The notes under the pieces were generated by a model. It did no database searches. It saw only the letters and a list, made by a program, of their open reading frames with translations, and was not told the origin of the DNA. The position numbers and the translations under genes were made by a program. Below are positions 7,584 to 16,158 of a stretch of 64,000 bases of DNA, in pieces (the first letter of the stretch is position 1; each line of letters begins with the position of its first letter). Source of the DNA: Leadbetterella byssophila DSM 17132 (GTDB lineage: Bacteria; Bacteroidota; Bacteroidia; Cytophagales; Spirosomataceae). The stretch covers positions 3,534,001 to 3,598,000 of the forward strand of contig NC_014655.1 of the NCBI RefSeq assembly GCF_000166395.1, in the 5' to 3' direction.

Positions 7584-9209
7584 ATGCATAATGCCATATT
7601 TCATATTCCTCAACCTGTGAACGAGCCGGTTTTGGCTTATGCTCCCGGGTCAAAGGAGAGAGCTGCGCTTGAAGCCGCTTTAAAAGAAGCGCGTAGCAAG
7701 CAAGTAAACATTCCTATGTATATAGGATCAAGAACGGTAGAAACGGATAAGAAGATTCGTTTGTCTCCTCCTCATGATCATCAACATGTATTAGGTTATG
7801 CTTCAGAAGGTGATGCATCGCATGTGACTGAAGCTATTGAAGCTGCATTAGCGGCTCGTGGAGCCTGGGCGGCTCTGCCATGGTCAGAGCGTGCTGCTAT
7901 TTTTCTAAAGGCTGCTGATCTACTTTCAGGTCCATATAGATATAAAATGAATGCTGCTACCATGTTAGGTCAATCCAAAAATGCCTTTCAGGCAGAGATT
8001 GATTCAGCATGTGAGCTTATAGATTTCCTTCGTTTTAATGCTGCATTCTATCAGGAAATCATGGAAGAACAACCTAGTTCTTCTCCTGGTGTTTGGAACA
8101 AAATGGAATATAGACCTCTAGAGGGATTTGTGTTCGCATTGACTCCATTTAACTTTACTGCTATAGCAGGTAATTTGCCAGCTTCTGCTGCTATGATGGG
8201 TAACGTAGTAGTATGGAAACCATCATATACGCAGATTTATTCTGCGCAAGTGATCATGGAAGTGTTTAAGGCTGCAGGATTGCCTGACGGAGTGATCAAT
8301 CTTATCTACGTGGATGGTCCTACCGCCGGTGATATCATCTTCTCTCACCCTGATTTCGCGGGTATCCATTTCACTGGAAGTACAGGTGTGTTCCAAAATA
8401 TCTGGAAAACCATAGGTACCAATATTCATAAATATAAATCTTATCCGCGAATTGTGGGTGAGACAGGGGGTAAAGACTTTGTTATTGCACACAAATCTGC
8501 AGATCCTAAGGCGGTAGCAGTGGCATTAGTAAGGGGTGCATTCGAGTTCCAGGGTCAGAAATGTTCGGCCGCTTCAAGGGCCTATATCCCTGCATCCTTG
8601 TGGGAAGATGTTAAGAAATTTATGTTAGAAGACCTGGCTACCATCAAGGTAGGTCCTACAGAAGACTTCTCTAACTTCGTGAATGCAGTGATTGATGAAA
8701 AGGCTTTTGATAAGATTGATGCTTATATACAAGGCGCCAAAGGTGCTGAAGGGGTAGAGATCATTGCTGGTGGTAATACTGACAAGAGCAAAGGCTATTT
8801 TATAGAGCCAACCGTCATCCTTACCTCTGATCCACTCTATAAAACCATGCAGGAGGAGATCTTTGGGCCTGTTTTAACTGTATACGTATACGAAGATGAG
8901 AAATGGGAGGAAACGTTGAAATTAGTAGATTCTACTTCCCCATACGCCTTAACCGGTGCTATCTTCTCTACTGACCGTTATGCGATCAACCAGGCAACTC
9001 AAGCCTTAGAGAATGCTGCAGGTAATTTCTATGTAAATGATAAGCCTACCGGAGCGGTCGTAGGTCAGCAGCCATTTGGTGGAGGCAGAGCTTCAGGAAC
9101 AAATGACAAAGCAGGTTCTAAGTTGAACCTATTGAGATGGGTGAATGCTAGGACCATTAAAGAGACTTTTGTCTCTCCTACAGATTATAGATATCCATTC
9201 TTAGGATAA
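7584..9209 (+). CDS. pruA: L-glutamate gamma-semialdehyde (P5C) dehydrogenase
   Basis: The protein oxidises glutamate-gamma-semialdehyde to glutamate with NAD+, the second step of proline breakdown. At 541 residues it is the single-function P5C dehydrogenase (ALDH4 type), not a PutA fusion. The catalytic Cys lies in FQGQKCSAASR near residue 324; the general-base Glu lies in VGETGGKD near 292; the NAD-binding loop is HFTGSTGVF. No proline dehydrogenase gene is in the window. The gene has its own strong promoter and a 12-bp stem terminator. Given the DUF1338/saccharopine-dehydrogenase-like operon next door, oxidation of the C6 homologue (aminoadipate semialdehyde) is conceivable, but that is inference only. 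Confidence 0.95.
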   Translation: MHNAIFHIPQPVNEPVLAYAPGSKERAALEAALKEARSKQVNIPMYIGSRTVETDKKIRLSPPHDHQHVLGYASEGDASHVTEAIEAALAARGAWAALPWSERAAIFLKAADLLSGPYRYKMNAATMLGQSKNAFQAEIDSACELIDFLRFNAAFYQEIMEEQPSSSPGVWNKMEYRPLEGFVFALTPFNFTAIAGNLPASAAMMGNVVVWKPSYTQIYSAQVIMEVFKAAGLPDGVINLIYVDGPTAGDIIFSHPDFAGIHFTGSTGVFQNIWKTIGTNIHKYKSYPRIVGETGGKDFVIAHKSADPKAVAVALVRGAFEFQGQKCSAASRAYIPASLWEDVKKFMLEDLATIKVGPTEDFSNFVNAVIDEKAFDKIDAYIQGAKGAEGVEIIAGGNTDKSKGYFIEPTVILTSDPLYKTMQEEIFGPVLTVYVYEDEKWEETLKLVDSTSPYALTGAIFSTDRYAINQATQALENAAGNFYVNDKPTGAVVGQQPFGGGRASGTNDKAGSKLNLLRWVNARTIKETFVSPTDYRYPFLG

Positions 9210-9211
9210 TG

Positions 9212-9241
9212 AAAATGGGGCTAAAACTAGCCCCATTTTTT
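9212..9241. terminator. Bidirectional terminator between pruA and yceI
   Basis: AAAATGGGGCTA (9212-9223), loop AAAC, TAGCCCCATTTT (9228-9239): a perfect 12-bp stem. T-rich on the + side and T-rich on the minus side through the A-run. It serves both convergent genes. Confidence 0.88.
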
Positions 9242-9810
9242 TATTTTGTAAATTCTCCACTTGCTCTCAATTGGACTACATCACTGATCATAGTCTCTCC
9301 AAATTTGCTCCCAAAGTTGAAGTCGGAGCGCTTAAGGGAACCTTCAACATCAAATCCTGCTGTTTCTTTGCCGGACTGTTGATTCGTTATCTTACCGTTT
9401 GGTTTAAGCGTCAAGGTTATTGATTTGGTTACACCGGCCAAAGTTAGATCACCCGTTACTAAAAGTGTTTTCTTCTTTCCTTTTTTAACGCTGGTGCTTT
9501 TGAAGGTCATAGTAGGATATTTTTCTACATCAAAGAAGTCTGCACTTCTTAAATGTTTATCGCGCATATCCACCCTTGTGTTCACAGAGTTTGTTCTGGC
9601 CTCCATTTCAAAGTAAGCATCGCTAAAATCATCCTTGTTCGACACAATTTTTGCATCAAAGTCTGTAAAAAATCCTGTGACAGTAGAAACACCTAAATGT
9701 TTTACACTGAAGGATAGCTCTGAGTGGGCTTTATCCTGATTCCAGTCAGTCTTCCATACGAAAGAGGTTAGGAGAAGGAATAAACAGCCCAGTGTGGTTA
9801 ATCGTTTCAT
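9241..9810 (-). CDS. YceI-family periplasmic lipid-binding-like protein
   Basis: The 189-residue protein has an N-terminal signal peptide (to about residue 18) and a YceI lipocalin-like beta barrel. It shows WNQDKAHSELSFSVKHLGVSTVTGFF at the start of the domain and DVEKYPTMTFKS in the middle. YceI folds bind polyisoprenoid or other lipids; their role is often unclear. It is the last gene of a run behind the saccharopine-dehydrogenase-like and DUF1338 genes (18-nt gap to DUF1338), which suggests co-transcription rather than a shared pathway. Confidence 0.85.
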   Translation of the reverse strand: MKRLTTLGCLFLLLTSFVWKTDWNQDKAHSELSFSVKHLGVSTVTGFFTDFDAKIVSNKDDFSDAYFEMEARTNSVNTRVDMRDKHLRSADFFDVEKYPTMTFKSTSVKKGKKKTLLVTGDLTLAGVTKSITLTLKPNGKITNQQSGKETAGFDVEGSLKRSDFNFGSKFGETMISDVVQLRASGEFTK

Positions 9811-9827
9811 ATGAATATTTAGTTTAA

Positions 9828-10715
9828 TTACCTATTGGTTTGGCTAGTGAAGGTACTTTCAAAGATTTTATCCGCATTGCCGGTCTCGAAGCCTTCTCTT
9901 CTGTGTTCTCTTTTGATTTCTTTCAAATGTTGGAACTCCGGAAGCACTTTCCTTTCTGCAAATTCCACATAACTGCCGGAAATCATATGTTCACTTCCGT
10001 CAGCAAAGGTGGCACTTATCATTTCCGCAACTGTAGAACTTTGAAGCAAGCCTCCGTCAGGACTGACTTTAATCTTACCTCCGGCATCATTTAGCTTGAT
10101 CCCTATTCTTTCTAAAAAGTCATTGAAACTTTGGATAGAATTATAGCCTTCAGGTAGATTATGTACGGAAATGGTATAATGGTTTAGATAATACCTGTTG
10201 TAAATGACCCATGCTGCATATTCACTTTCCTTCAGTAATCTTTCATAGTCTGCCCAGTCAGGAGTTCTCCATAGCGGTTGATGCAGAAAGGCATCTATGG
10301 CTTTCCCATCTTTCAGGTCCAGCAAATCCACAGGGTCTTGTTTAACCTCTGAGGTATAGGATTTAATTATCTTTTGTGCCTCTTCGCTCAGATCCTTTAC
10401 CCTTAATTCACTAACAAAGATTCGGGGGTATTTCGGTGCGGGAGGGGAAAACCAGTATGCGTTTAACTTCTTGCCTTCAAAATAGAAATAGTCTCTTTTC
10501 TCATAACCTAGGGCCAGAAAGATCTTCTCAAAAGAGGCAATCCCTAGGTGCGGAACCCCCATAGTTCTGAAGGCTACATGATCATTTTCTATCTCATTGG
10601 GAGAGGAAATCATACCTTCCTCTACCATAGCAGAGGTGATTTTTTTGACATCTGGTACCCTTTCAGCATACCGACGCATTAATCCCTCTAAAACTACCTC
10701 AAGCGTGTTCTCCAT
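9828..10715 (-). CDS. DUF1338 protein, 2-oxoadipate dioxygenase/decarboxylase-like (HglS family)
   Basis: A 295-residue DUF1338 protein. The characterised members (HglS of Pseudomonas putida, plant FLO7) are Fe(II) enzymes that turn 2-oxoadipate into 2-hydroxyglutarate in lysine catabolism. Candidate metal and substrate residues are visible: His46 and Arg50 in DHVAFRT, His179 in LNHYTISVH, and Glu251 in GSYVEFAER. It is shorter than HglS (about 460 residues), as many Bacteroidota members are. The ATG overlaps the end of the saccharopine-dehydrogenase-like gene by 17 nt, so translation is probably coupled. Family membership is confident; the exact reaction is inferred from family and neighbour. 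Confidence 0.8.
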   Translation of the reverse strand: MENTLEVVLEGLMRRYAERVPDVKKITSAMVEEGMISSPNEIENDHVAFRTMGVPHLGIASFEKIFLALGYEKRDYFYFEGKKLNAYWFSPPAPKYPRIFVSELRVKDLSEEAQKIIKSYTSEVKQDPVDLLDLKDGKAIDAFLHQPLWRTPDWADYERLLKESEYAAWVIYNRYYLNHYTISVHNLPEGYNSIQSFNDFLERIGIKLNDAGGKIKVSPDGGLLQSSTVAEMISATFADGSEHMISGSYVEFAERKVLPEFQHLKEIKREHRREGFETGNADKIFESTFTSQTNR

Positions 10716-11760
10716 AAAGCTTACCGTTTTCCGTACTTAAATAGTCTTCAAAGTTAATCTCTTCTTGCTTGATAAATCCTTTTTGCGGAAGTTTTCCGTC
10801 TGCAACCATTTCCATTACTGCTGCAATTGACGCTGCTGTGGTCCAGGAAATGGCTCTCCACTGCTCCCCGTCTATTTCTTTCGGATAATATGCCTCGTAG
10901 AATTCCTCTCTGGCTATCTCGGAGCCTTTCCATCCTTCCACTACTGCATAAACGTAAACCACGTCTTCCTGAACGGGAGGTTTAGCTTCTGTTAAGATTT
11001 GCTCAATTAGTTCTCTCTTTTCTTTAAGGATTAATTCATACAATAAGAACTTCATCAATTTAGCATGACCCGGATAGCGAATAGTCTTATAATTCAGTGT
11101 GTCTACTTTCCCTGCAAAGGTATCACACATGGTACCTAAACCACCAGAGGTACTGAAAGCTTCGAACTCGTTTCCTTCTATTTGGATATACTCCAAACCA
11201 TCTAAAGAAGGGACCATCTTCTTTTGTCCGTTATGTATCACTTCGGCATCATTGATGTATTCATTGATCACACCTGCCGGAGACCAGGTAAAAGAATAAC
11301 CTAAAAGGCCATTGGGGTATCGAGGTAAGGCACCTACCCTAAGTTCAATGTCTCTAAGTTTCGTGAATCTTTTAGCCAAATGAGCCCCCACTATTCCAAT
11401 CAAACCCGGGGCAAGACCACATTGAGGAGCCATGACTGCCTTAGAAGTCTTTGAAAGCTCCATAATGGCATTTGTGGTAGGTACATCTTCTGTTAAGTCG
11501 AAGTAATGAATCCCGTGTTTATGTGCCGTTTTTGCAATGTTCAAATTTAGATTATAGGGCATTGCTGACGCTACAGCATCAAAACCGGGCATAATTTTTT
11601 CTAAGAATTTGATGTCAGAGACATCACCTTGAACTACCTCAAATGGTAGTTTTTTCTCCGGAATGCGTTTGTCTAATCCGGTAACTGTAAAACGTTTTGA
11701 AAGTAGGATTCCTACCAAAGAACCCACCTTTCCCATGCCAATGACAAGGACTTTATTCAT
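10699..11760 (-). CDS. Saccharopine dehydrogenase-family oxidoreductase (lysine catabolism candidate)
   Basis: A 353-residue NAD(P)-dependent enzyme with N-terminal Rossmann motif VLVIGMGKVGSLVG and a saccharopine-dehydrogenase C-terminal domain (APGLIGIVGAHLAKRF near residues 117-132). Saccharopine dehydrogenase (to aminoadipate semialdehyde) and lysine 6-dehydrogenase both belong here and cannot be told apart by eye. I place the start at the ATG at 11760 (MNKVLVIGMG). The formal frame runs 28 codons further upstream, but that stretch has no family resemblance. DUF1338 follows in an overlapping frame. A consensus promoter at 11920-11950 leaves a leader of about 150 nt. Confidence 0.82.
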   Translation of the reverse strand: MNKVLVIGMGKVGSLVGILLSKRFTVTGLDKRIPEKKLPFEVVQGDVSDIKFLEKIMPGFDAVASAMPYNLNLNIAKTAHKHGIHYFDLTEDVPTTNAIMELSKTSKAVMAPQCGLAPGLIGIVGAHLAKRFTKLRDIELRVGALPRYPNGLLGYSFTWSPAGVINEYINDAEVIHNGQKKMVPSLDGLEYIQIEGNEFEAFSTSGGLGTMCDTFAGKVDTLNYKTIRYPGHAKLMKFLLYELILKEKRELIEQILTEAKPPVQEDVVYVYAVVEGWKGSEIAREEFYEAYYPKEIDGEQWRAISWTTAASIAAVMEMVADGKLPQKGFIKQEEINFEDYLSTENGKLYGEHA

Positions 11761-11914
11761 AGGTATAAATGATGTTTTTGTGGCCTCGATAAAGGCCGGT
11801 TGAATGAAGATTATATGTTTTGCCCATCGGGCACGAAGGAGCAAGCACTACGTAGGTAGGCTAGTCGGGCGAGGAAATATTTAAGGTCTTTGAACAATTA
11901 TAATGCTGTGAATC
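11761..11914 (-). promoter_or_regulatory. Long leader of the saccharopine-dehydrogenase/DUF1338 operon
   Basis: Between the predicted transcript start (about 11914) and the ATG lie about 150 nt with short self-complementary elements, read on the minus strand: CTACGTAG, GCCC-GAT-GGGC and GGCCT-N6-AGGCC. It does not look like the lysine riboswitch I know. It could be a structured leader or just a spacer with a degenerate repeat. Confidence 0.35.
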
Positions 11915-11919
11915 TCATT

Positions 11920-11950
11920 CAAAGATAAAACTTCCTTATAGTCAATGCAA
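11920..11950 (-). promoter_or_regulatory. Promoter of the saccharopine-dehydrogenase/DUF1338/yceI operon
   Basis: On the minus strand TTG (11950-11948), a 20-nt spacer, then TATCTTTG (11927-11920), an exact consensus match. The -33 element overlaps the last codons of the upstream glycosyltransferase gene. Confidence 0.7.
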
Positions 11951-13204
11951 ATTTTTTAGAGATGCAGCCTGCATTAAGGCTCTTCGGTATATATTTTCTC
12001 TCTTTTTAACGCATTCCAAGGAGGAGTAGTCTTGATTAAGTACTTCCGAAGCTTTTTGAATAAATGTATTTTGGAGTTCCGGATTGTTTAAAATCTGGTG
12101 TGTAGCCAGGATAAAATCTTCCGGGGTATCAGCTATCTTACAGTTTACATCATTTGTCATGGGAAGACCTTCTGCACCTACTGAGGTACTGATTACTGGA
12201 ACATGGTAAGAAACGCCTTCTAAGATCTTCATGCGCATACCTGAACCTATCCTTAATGGAACGATCATGATGGAACCTTCCATGATGGTGGCTAAGTCTG
12301 GGACAAAACCTTCAAAACGCACATTGGTATATTCTTCAAACCATTTCTTTTTTTCTTCTGACCATCTCCCTACCACGCTTAATTGAACATTAGGATTCAA
12401 TCTTTGGATCTCACTCCAACAATTGCTCAGGAACCAATCTATCCCATCTAAATTTGGATAATGCTGGTCGGGTCCTAGGAAAATAAGTCGGTTTTTAGAG
12501 ACAAAAGGAGTGTTTATTTCATGTTCTGACATGATCATGGGGAGGGGAGAAACTTCCAATTTTTCGCTTGGTACCCCATCCGCCAATAGAATTTGCTTAT
12601 CAATTTCAGTCAAGCAAACCACTTTGTCGAAATGATTGATTAATCCTATCTCCATCACTTTAGTATTGTAGATCTTCCAATCGTCTTCCGCCTTTTGATC
12701 TAGAAGCGTAGCTTTCTCTAACATCATGCGTTTATATCTCAATTCATGATGCACAAAGATCTTGGGAATGTCTTTTGGAATAAAGTGTACCAAAGGTGCC
12801 AGATCAATAAAATCTATCTGTACCAGGTCAAAGATGCCTAATAGGATCTCACTTTGGAACACACTGATTAGATCTTCGAAATAGTAGTTCATGAGGTTAG
12901 ATGCGTTCAATTGCATCTCTCTCTCCATGATCTGGGCTTTAGTGAATTTGAGTTTTCTACCGAATAATTGTCGAACGAGTCCCACAACTAAACCGTCCTG
13001 AGGTTTACCTTGAGGCAACTTAAATGTGCGGATGTTTACGTCCGGCCAAAGGTCTTGTAATTCTTTTACAAAATTACTTTCAGGAAGTATGATTGTGACA
13101 TTGTGATCTTCTCTAAGAGCATCCACCATACGGAAAGTGCCGCTTTTTCCCCCATCATTAATAGGGTACGGAAAAACCAATGTGGCCAAGAGTACGTTCA
13201 TCAA
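11942..13204 (-). CDS. Glycosyltransferase, GT4-like
   Basis: A 420-residue glycosyltransferase of the GT-B fold. The N-terminal domain begins VLLATLVFPYPINDGGKSGTF, and the C-terminal nucleotide-sugar domain carries the GSGMRMKILEG...VPVISTSVGAEGL motif (near residues 320-350) typical of GT4 retaining enzymes. It would add a sugar to a cell-surface glycan or a protein glycan. The sugar and acceptor are unknown. Its ATG overlaps the end of the preceding glycosyltransferase by 4 nt, so the two form one unit. Confidence 0.85.
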   Translation of the reverse strand: MMNVLLATLVFPYPINDGGKSGTFRMVDALREDHNVTIILPESNFVKELQDLWPDVNIRTFKLPQGKPQDGLVVGLVRQLFGRKLKFTKAQIMEREMQLNASNLMNYYFEDLISVFQSEILLGIFDLVQIDFIDLAPLVHFIPKDIPKIFVHHELRYKRMMLEKATLLDQKAEDDWKIYNTKVMEIGLINHFDKVVCLTEIDKQILLADGVPSEKLEVSPLPMIMSEHEINTPFVSKNRLIFLGPDQHYPNLDGIDWFLSNCWSEIQRLNPNVQLSVVGRWSEEKKKWFEEYTNVRFEGFVPDLATIMEGSIMIVPLRIGSGMRMKILEGVSYHVPVISTSVGAEGLPMTNDVNCKIADTPEDFILATHQILNNPELQNTFIQKASEVLNQDYSSLECVKKRENIYRRALMQAASLKNLH

Positions 13205-14196
13205 ATCGGAAGTTTTTCAAAAAAGTGGTAAATTCTAAATGTTATACCTGTGAGTACTCGTTTAAGAAAACTTTTCTTTGGAGCTTCTTGAACAGGTTTT
13301 AAGTAGTAACAACGAATTTTTTTCAATTCATCGTGCCCATTTTCTTTTAATTGGGCTCTATATCCATTAAATAGTTCTACCAAATCTGGTCTGTTATTAA
13401 GATCAAAACGATTTTGCCAACGAGAAATATTTATGGGATCCTTAACGTCTATCCCGCTATAGTGGTAAAAAACCAGGGGCTGACCATTACTAAAATATTT
13501 CCCATCCGCCTTCGTGAGTTGTCTTTCGTGCAAGTTCCAGTAGGATATATTGTAGCCTGGATATTTATCAATCTTCACCCCTTCGTAGTACAGAGGAACC
13601 ATATTGCAGTACAATTGGTCCACAAACATTCCGTTTTGAATGTCCATATAGCATTCCGTACGGAGTTTTGTCATCCACCAATGTAAGAATTTAAACGTTT
13701 CCTCCGACCTTTTTACTGCTAAAAATCCGAGATTATATATGCCGTTTACGAACATTTGCTGCTCTGTTCGCGATTTGTTATCAAAAATAGGAGTGTAAAA
13801 GTGCGGTGTTAAGACGATGTTATGATCTACCAGACCTTCCTCTATTCCAGTTAATTTATCGAAGATTTCGATGTCCGGATCAAAGTAAATGACTCTTTCT
13901 AGATTTGGGTCCTGATCAAAAAAGTATTGGAAGTAAAAAGGTTTTACTGCCGTATTTAGCTCAGTGATATCATAGCGTTCTGTCATGTCTGCAAATCCAT
14001 CTATTCCTATGTTATGGACTTCCAACAGATCCAATCCTTCAATGAGTTTTGGATCCACTCCGCTACCTTCAAGCTTATCGCAAAGACCTACTACGAATGT
14101 ATAGTCCGGATTAGTCTTTTTTAAGGATTTGGACAGTATTTTGGCTTGAGCCAAATAATTTATAGAACAAATAGTAAAAGCAAACTTCTGAGACAT
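13201..14196 (-). CDS. Glycosyltransferase, GT8-like GT-A fold
   Basis: A 331-residue GT-A type transferase. The metal/nucleotide motif is YFDPDIEIF (Asp-x-Asp, near residue 110), preceded by the N-terminal segment FAFTICSINYLAQAKILSKSL that resembles GT8 and related enzymes. A late WNLHERQL and FYHYSGID region fits the C-terminal part of this group. It is first in a two-gene glycosyltransferase operon; a TATTTTTG box lies 20-27 nt upstream. Substrates are unknown. Confidence 0.75.
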   Translation of the reverse strand: MSQKFAFTICSINYLAQAKILSKSLKKTNPDYTFVVGLCDKLEGSGVDPKLIEGLDLLEVHNIGIDGFADMTERYDITELNTAVKPFYFQYFFDQDPNLERVIYFDPDIEIFDKLTGIEEGLVDHNIVLTPHFYTPIFDNKSRTEQQMFVNGIYNLGFLAVKRSEETFKFLHWWMTKLRTECYMDIQNGMFVDQLYCNMVPLYYEGVKIDKYPGYNISYWNLHERQLTKADGKYFSNGQPLVFYHYSGIDVKDPINISRWQNRFDLNNRPDLVELFNGYRAQLKENGHDELKKIRCYYLKPVQEAPKKSFLKRVLTGITFRIYHFFEKLPI

Positions 14197-14215
14197 ACGC
14201 CTGAAAATAAAGTGA

Positions 14216-14223
14216 CAAAAATA
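14216..14223 (-). promoter_or_regulatory. -7 box of the two-gene glycosyltransferase operon
   Basis: The minus strand reads TATTTTTG about 20 nt upstream of the ATG at 14196. No clear -33 TTG is seen. Confidence 0.4.
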
Positions 14224-14261
14224 CTATCGCTTTGATGAAAATGGGTAGAAATAAACAAATA

Positions 14262-15605
14262 TTAGTCCTCTATTTTCATTCTTATCCTCCACTCTGCGGG
14301 GAGATAATTGTTAAATCGCTGACCGACTGCCTTCGCCCAGCCCAATCCTAGATTCTTATATTTCATTAGAACCCAACCACTGATAGGCTCAGGTAATTCA
14401 AATGGCTCCTTTTTTAAGAATAGTAACGCTTGCTTTTCGTCTAGTTCTAAAGAACTTACCTCCTGATTCAGCAGAGTGGATAGTGCCAAAGCATGTGAGG
14501 GAATAAAATCCTTACCTTTAAAATGGCCCACTTCCAAACCGGATGATCTTTTTTGTAAAGCTTTTAAGACGGAACCATATTCTAAGATTAGATGACCCGG
14601 AATGGCCACTATGCCTCCATCATTTTTTTGAAAGAGTTCATAGTTGTCCTCATTTAACCAAGGGCGAACCTGTTCTGTAAGACTTCGATTTAAGCGCGAA
14701 AGTTGGGGCCTGCCTTTTACATATCTTTCGTCTCTGCTTCTGTTTCTAAAGGCGGAGATATAGAAACCTTCTCCTTTTAGTCTGTGAGGGTAAAATTGTA
14801 AGCCGAAATCTGTTTTAACTATTCCCCATTCTTCTGGCATTTCTAGGGAGATGGCTTCAAAATCTAAGGTACGAGTTAACCATAATCCGTTTTCCTGGTT
14901 TTCCTTTTTGTTATAGGTGCAAGTGGAATAAAGGAGCAAGCCGTCAGGGGCTACTAGCATGGCGGCTGCACTTAGAATCCGCTTTTGGCGAGCAGAGCAT
15001 AGTTCTACGTTGTTCAATGACCATTCTTCCGTTGCCTCCGGTGTTTTTCTGAACATACCTTCTCCTGAACAGGGAGCATCTACCAGAACCACATCGAAAA
15101 AGCCTTCGAGGTCGGAGAAGGTTTCTGGGTCTTGTTGGGACACTATGACATTGGGATATCCCCATTTTAGGAGATTTTCTTTTAAAATGCTTACTCTGCT
15201 TTTGATAACTTCATTCGCTACCAGTAGATCCTCCGGTCCTAAGAGAGAAGCCAGATGCGTGGTTTTTCCTCCTGGAGCAGCACAAAGATCAAGGACACGT
15301 AGGGGTTTATCCGCTGGGACGTGTTTTTTGAAGATCTCCTCCACAATCATGGAAGAAGCTTCTTGCACATAGTAAGCTCCTGCATGGAATGCCGGATCCA
15401 AGGTAAATATCGGTCTTTCTTTTAAATACCTTCCTGCCGGAGTCCAAGGGATGTTTTCCAGATTTTGGAAGGGGAAGTCGTAGGTTTTGGCAGGATTTAG
15501 TCGGATACTAACCGGAGTTTCTTCTTGCAAGGCTTTTTCAAAGTCCGGAAATTCCGAACCTAATTGAGCTTGCATCTCCGTCACGAAATCTATAGGTAGT
15601 TTCAT
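14262..15605 (-). CDS. rRNA m5C methyltransferase, NOL1/NOP2/Sun (RsmF/RsmB type)
   Basis: A 447-residue SAM-dependent methyltransferase that puts a methyl group on C5 of a cytidine in 16S rRNA. The SAM loop is DLCAAPGGKTTHLASLL near residue 105. The two conserved cysteines lie in DAPCSGEGMFRK near 178 and STCTYNKKENQEN near 228. The C-terminal extension (to about 447) with the LFLKKEPFELPEP segment matches RsmF-type PUA-like domains rather than RsmB. The ATG overlaps the stop of the mechanosensitive channel gene (4 nt). Confidence 0.9.
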   Translation of the reverse strand: MKLPIDFVTEMQAQLGSEFPDFEKALQEETPVSIRLNPAKTYDFPFQNLENIPWTPAGRYLKERPIFTLDPAFHAGAYYVQEASSMIVEEIFKKHVPADKPLRVLDLCAAPGGKTTHLASLLGPEDLLVANEVIKSRVSILKENLLKWGYPNVIVSQQDPETFSDLEGFFDVVLVDAPCSGEGMFRKTPEATEEWSLNNVELCSARQKRILSAAAMLVAPDGLLLYSTCTYNKKENQENGLWLTRTLDFEAISLEMPEEWGIVKTDFGLQFYPHRLKGEGFYISAFRNRSRDERYVKGRPQLSRLNRSLTEQVRPWLNEDNYELFQKNDGGIVAIPGHLILEYGSVLKALQKRSSGLEVGHFKGKDFIPSHALALSTLLNQEVSSLELDEKQALLFLKKEPFELPEPISGWVLMKYKNLGLGWAKAVGQRFNNYLPAEWRIRMKIED

Positions 15606-16105
15606 TTGTTTTGCATTAATACGATGGGCCTTTGTAGGGCGAGATTATTGGGGTAGGAAATAATGATTCCTTCGTCTGTTTCTATATGAATATTAAAAAA
15701 GGTGATATCGTGCACCTTGCCTTCTACAGAATCATCTTTGTCCATGATTCTGATCCTAGATCCTATTTTAAAAGGAGAATTAAAAAACAGAATGATGGAT
15801 GCGGTGATATTACTGATGATGGACCACTGGGCAAATAGTGCTACGCCAGCGACCGCAAATACGGAGGCAAAATATACGGATAAGCCTTTTACGGAAATGT
15901 CCCAAACAATACCTAAGACAATAAAGAGTATGATGGCAAAGGCGAAATTGAAGAATTTGTTAGCATACACTCTTTGGCTGTTATCTAACTCATATTTGTT
16001 CGCATGGTTACGAATCATGATACGAGAAAACTCCCGAAGGCCAAGCAGAATGATGATGGCTATGACGGTGATGACTACTTTCAGATAGATGTCTTCTGTC
16101 TTCAT
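15602..16105 (-). CDS. Small MscS-family mechanosensitive channel
   Basis: A 167-residue membrane protein with three hydrophobic segments (about residues 8-24, 50-66 and 76-108). The last is an MscS pore helix followed by the beta domain (FKIGSRIRIMDKD, residues about 116-128, and FNIHIETDEGIIISYPNN). The C-terminal alpha/beta vestibule of E. coli MscS (286 residues) is missing, which is common in small Bacteroidota members. It would form a heptameric tension-gated pore in the inner membrane. It is translationally coupled to the rRNA methyltransferase. Confidence 0.82.
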   Translation of the reverse strand: MKTEDIYLKVVITVIAIIILLGLREFSRIMIRNHANKYELDNSQRVYANKFFNFAFAIILFIVLGIVWDISVKGLSVYFASVFAVAGVALFAQWSIISNITASIILFFNSPFKIGSRIRIMDKDDSVEGKVHDITFFNIHIETDEGIIISYPNNLALQRPIVLMQNK

Positions 16106-16158
16106 TTCAGGATATTTTTTTACAAAAATACCGAAATCCTTTTACAATTTGGCCATCA

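Noticed and set aside
11761-11844. N-terminal extension of the saccharopine-dehydrogenase frame by 28 codons
   Set aside because: It has no family resemblance, and the Rossmann motif begins right after the ATG at 11760. The stretch fits better as untranslated leader.
11761-11914. Lysine riboswitch in the leader of the possible lysine operon
   Set aside because: I could not find the conserved lysine-riboswitch core; only short stems are seen, so I list it as an unnamed leader.
14944-15372. Open frames of 73-137 codons opposite or inside the rRNA methyltransferase gene
   Set aside because: They are shadows of a well-supported gene with intact motifs; they carry no starts with leader signals.
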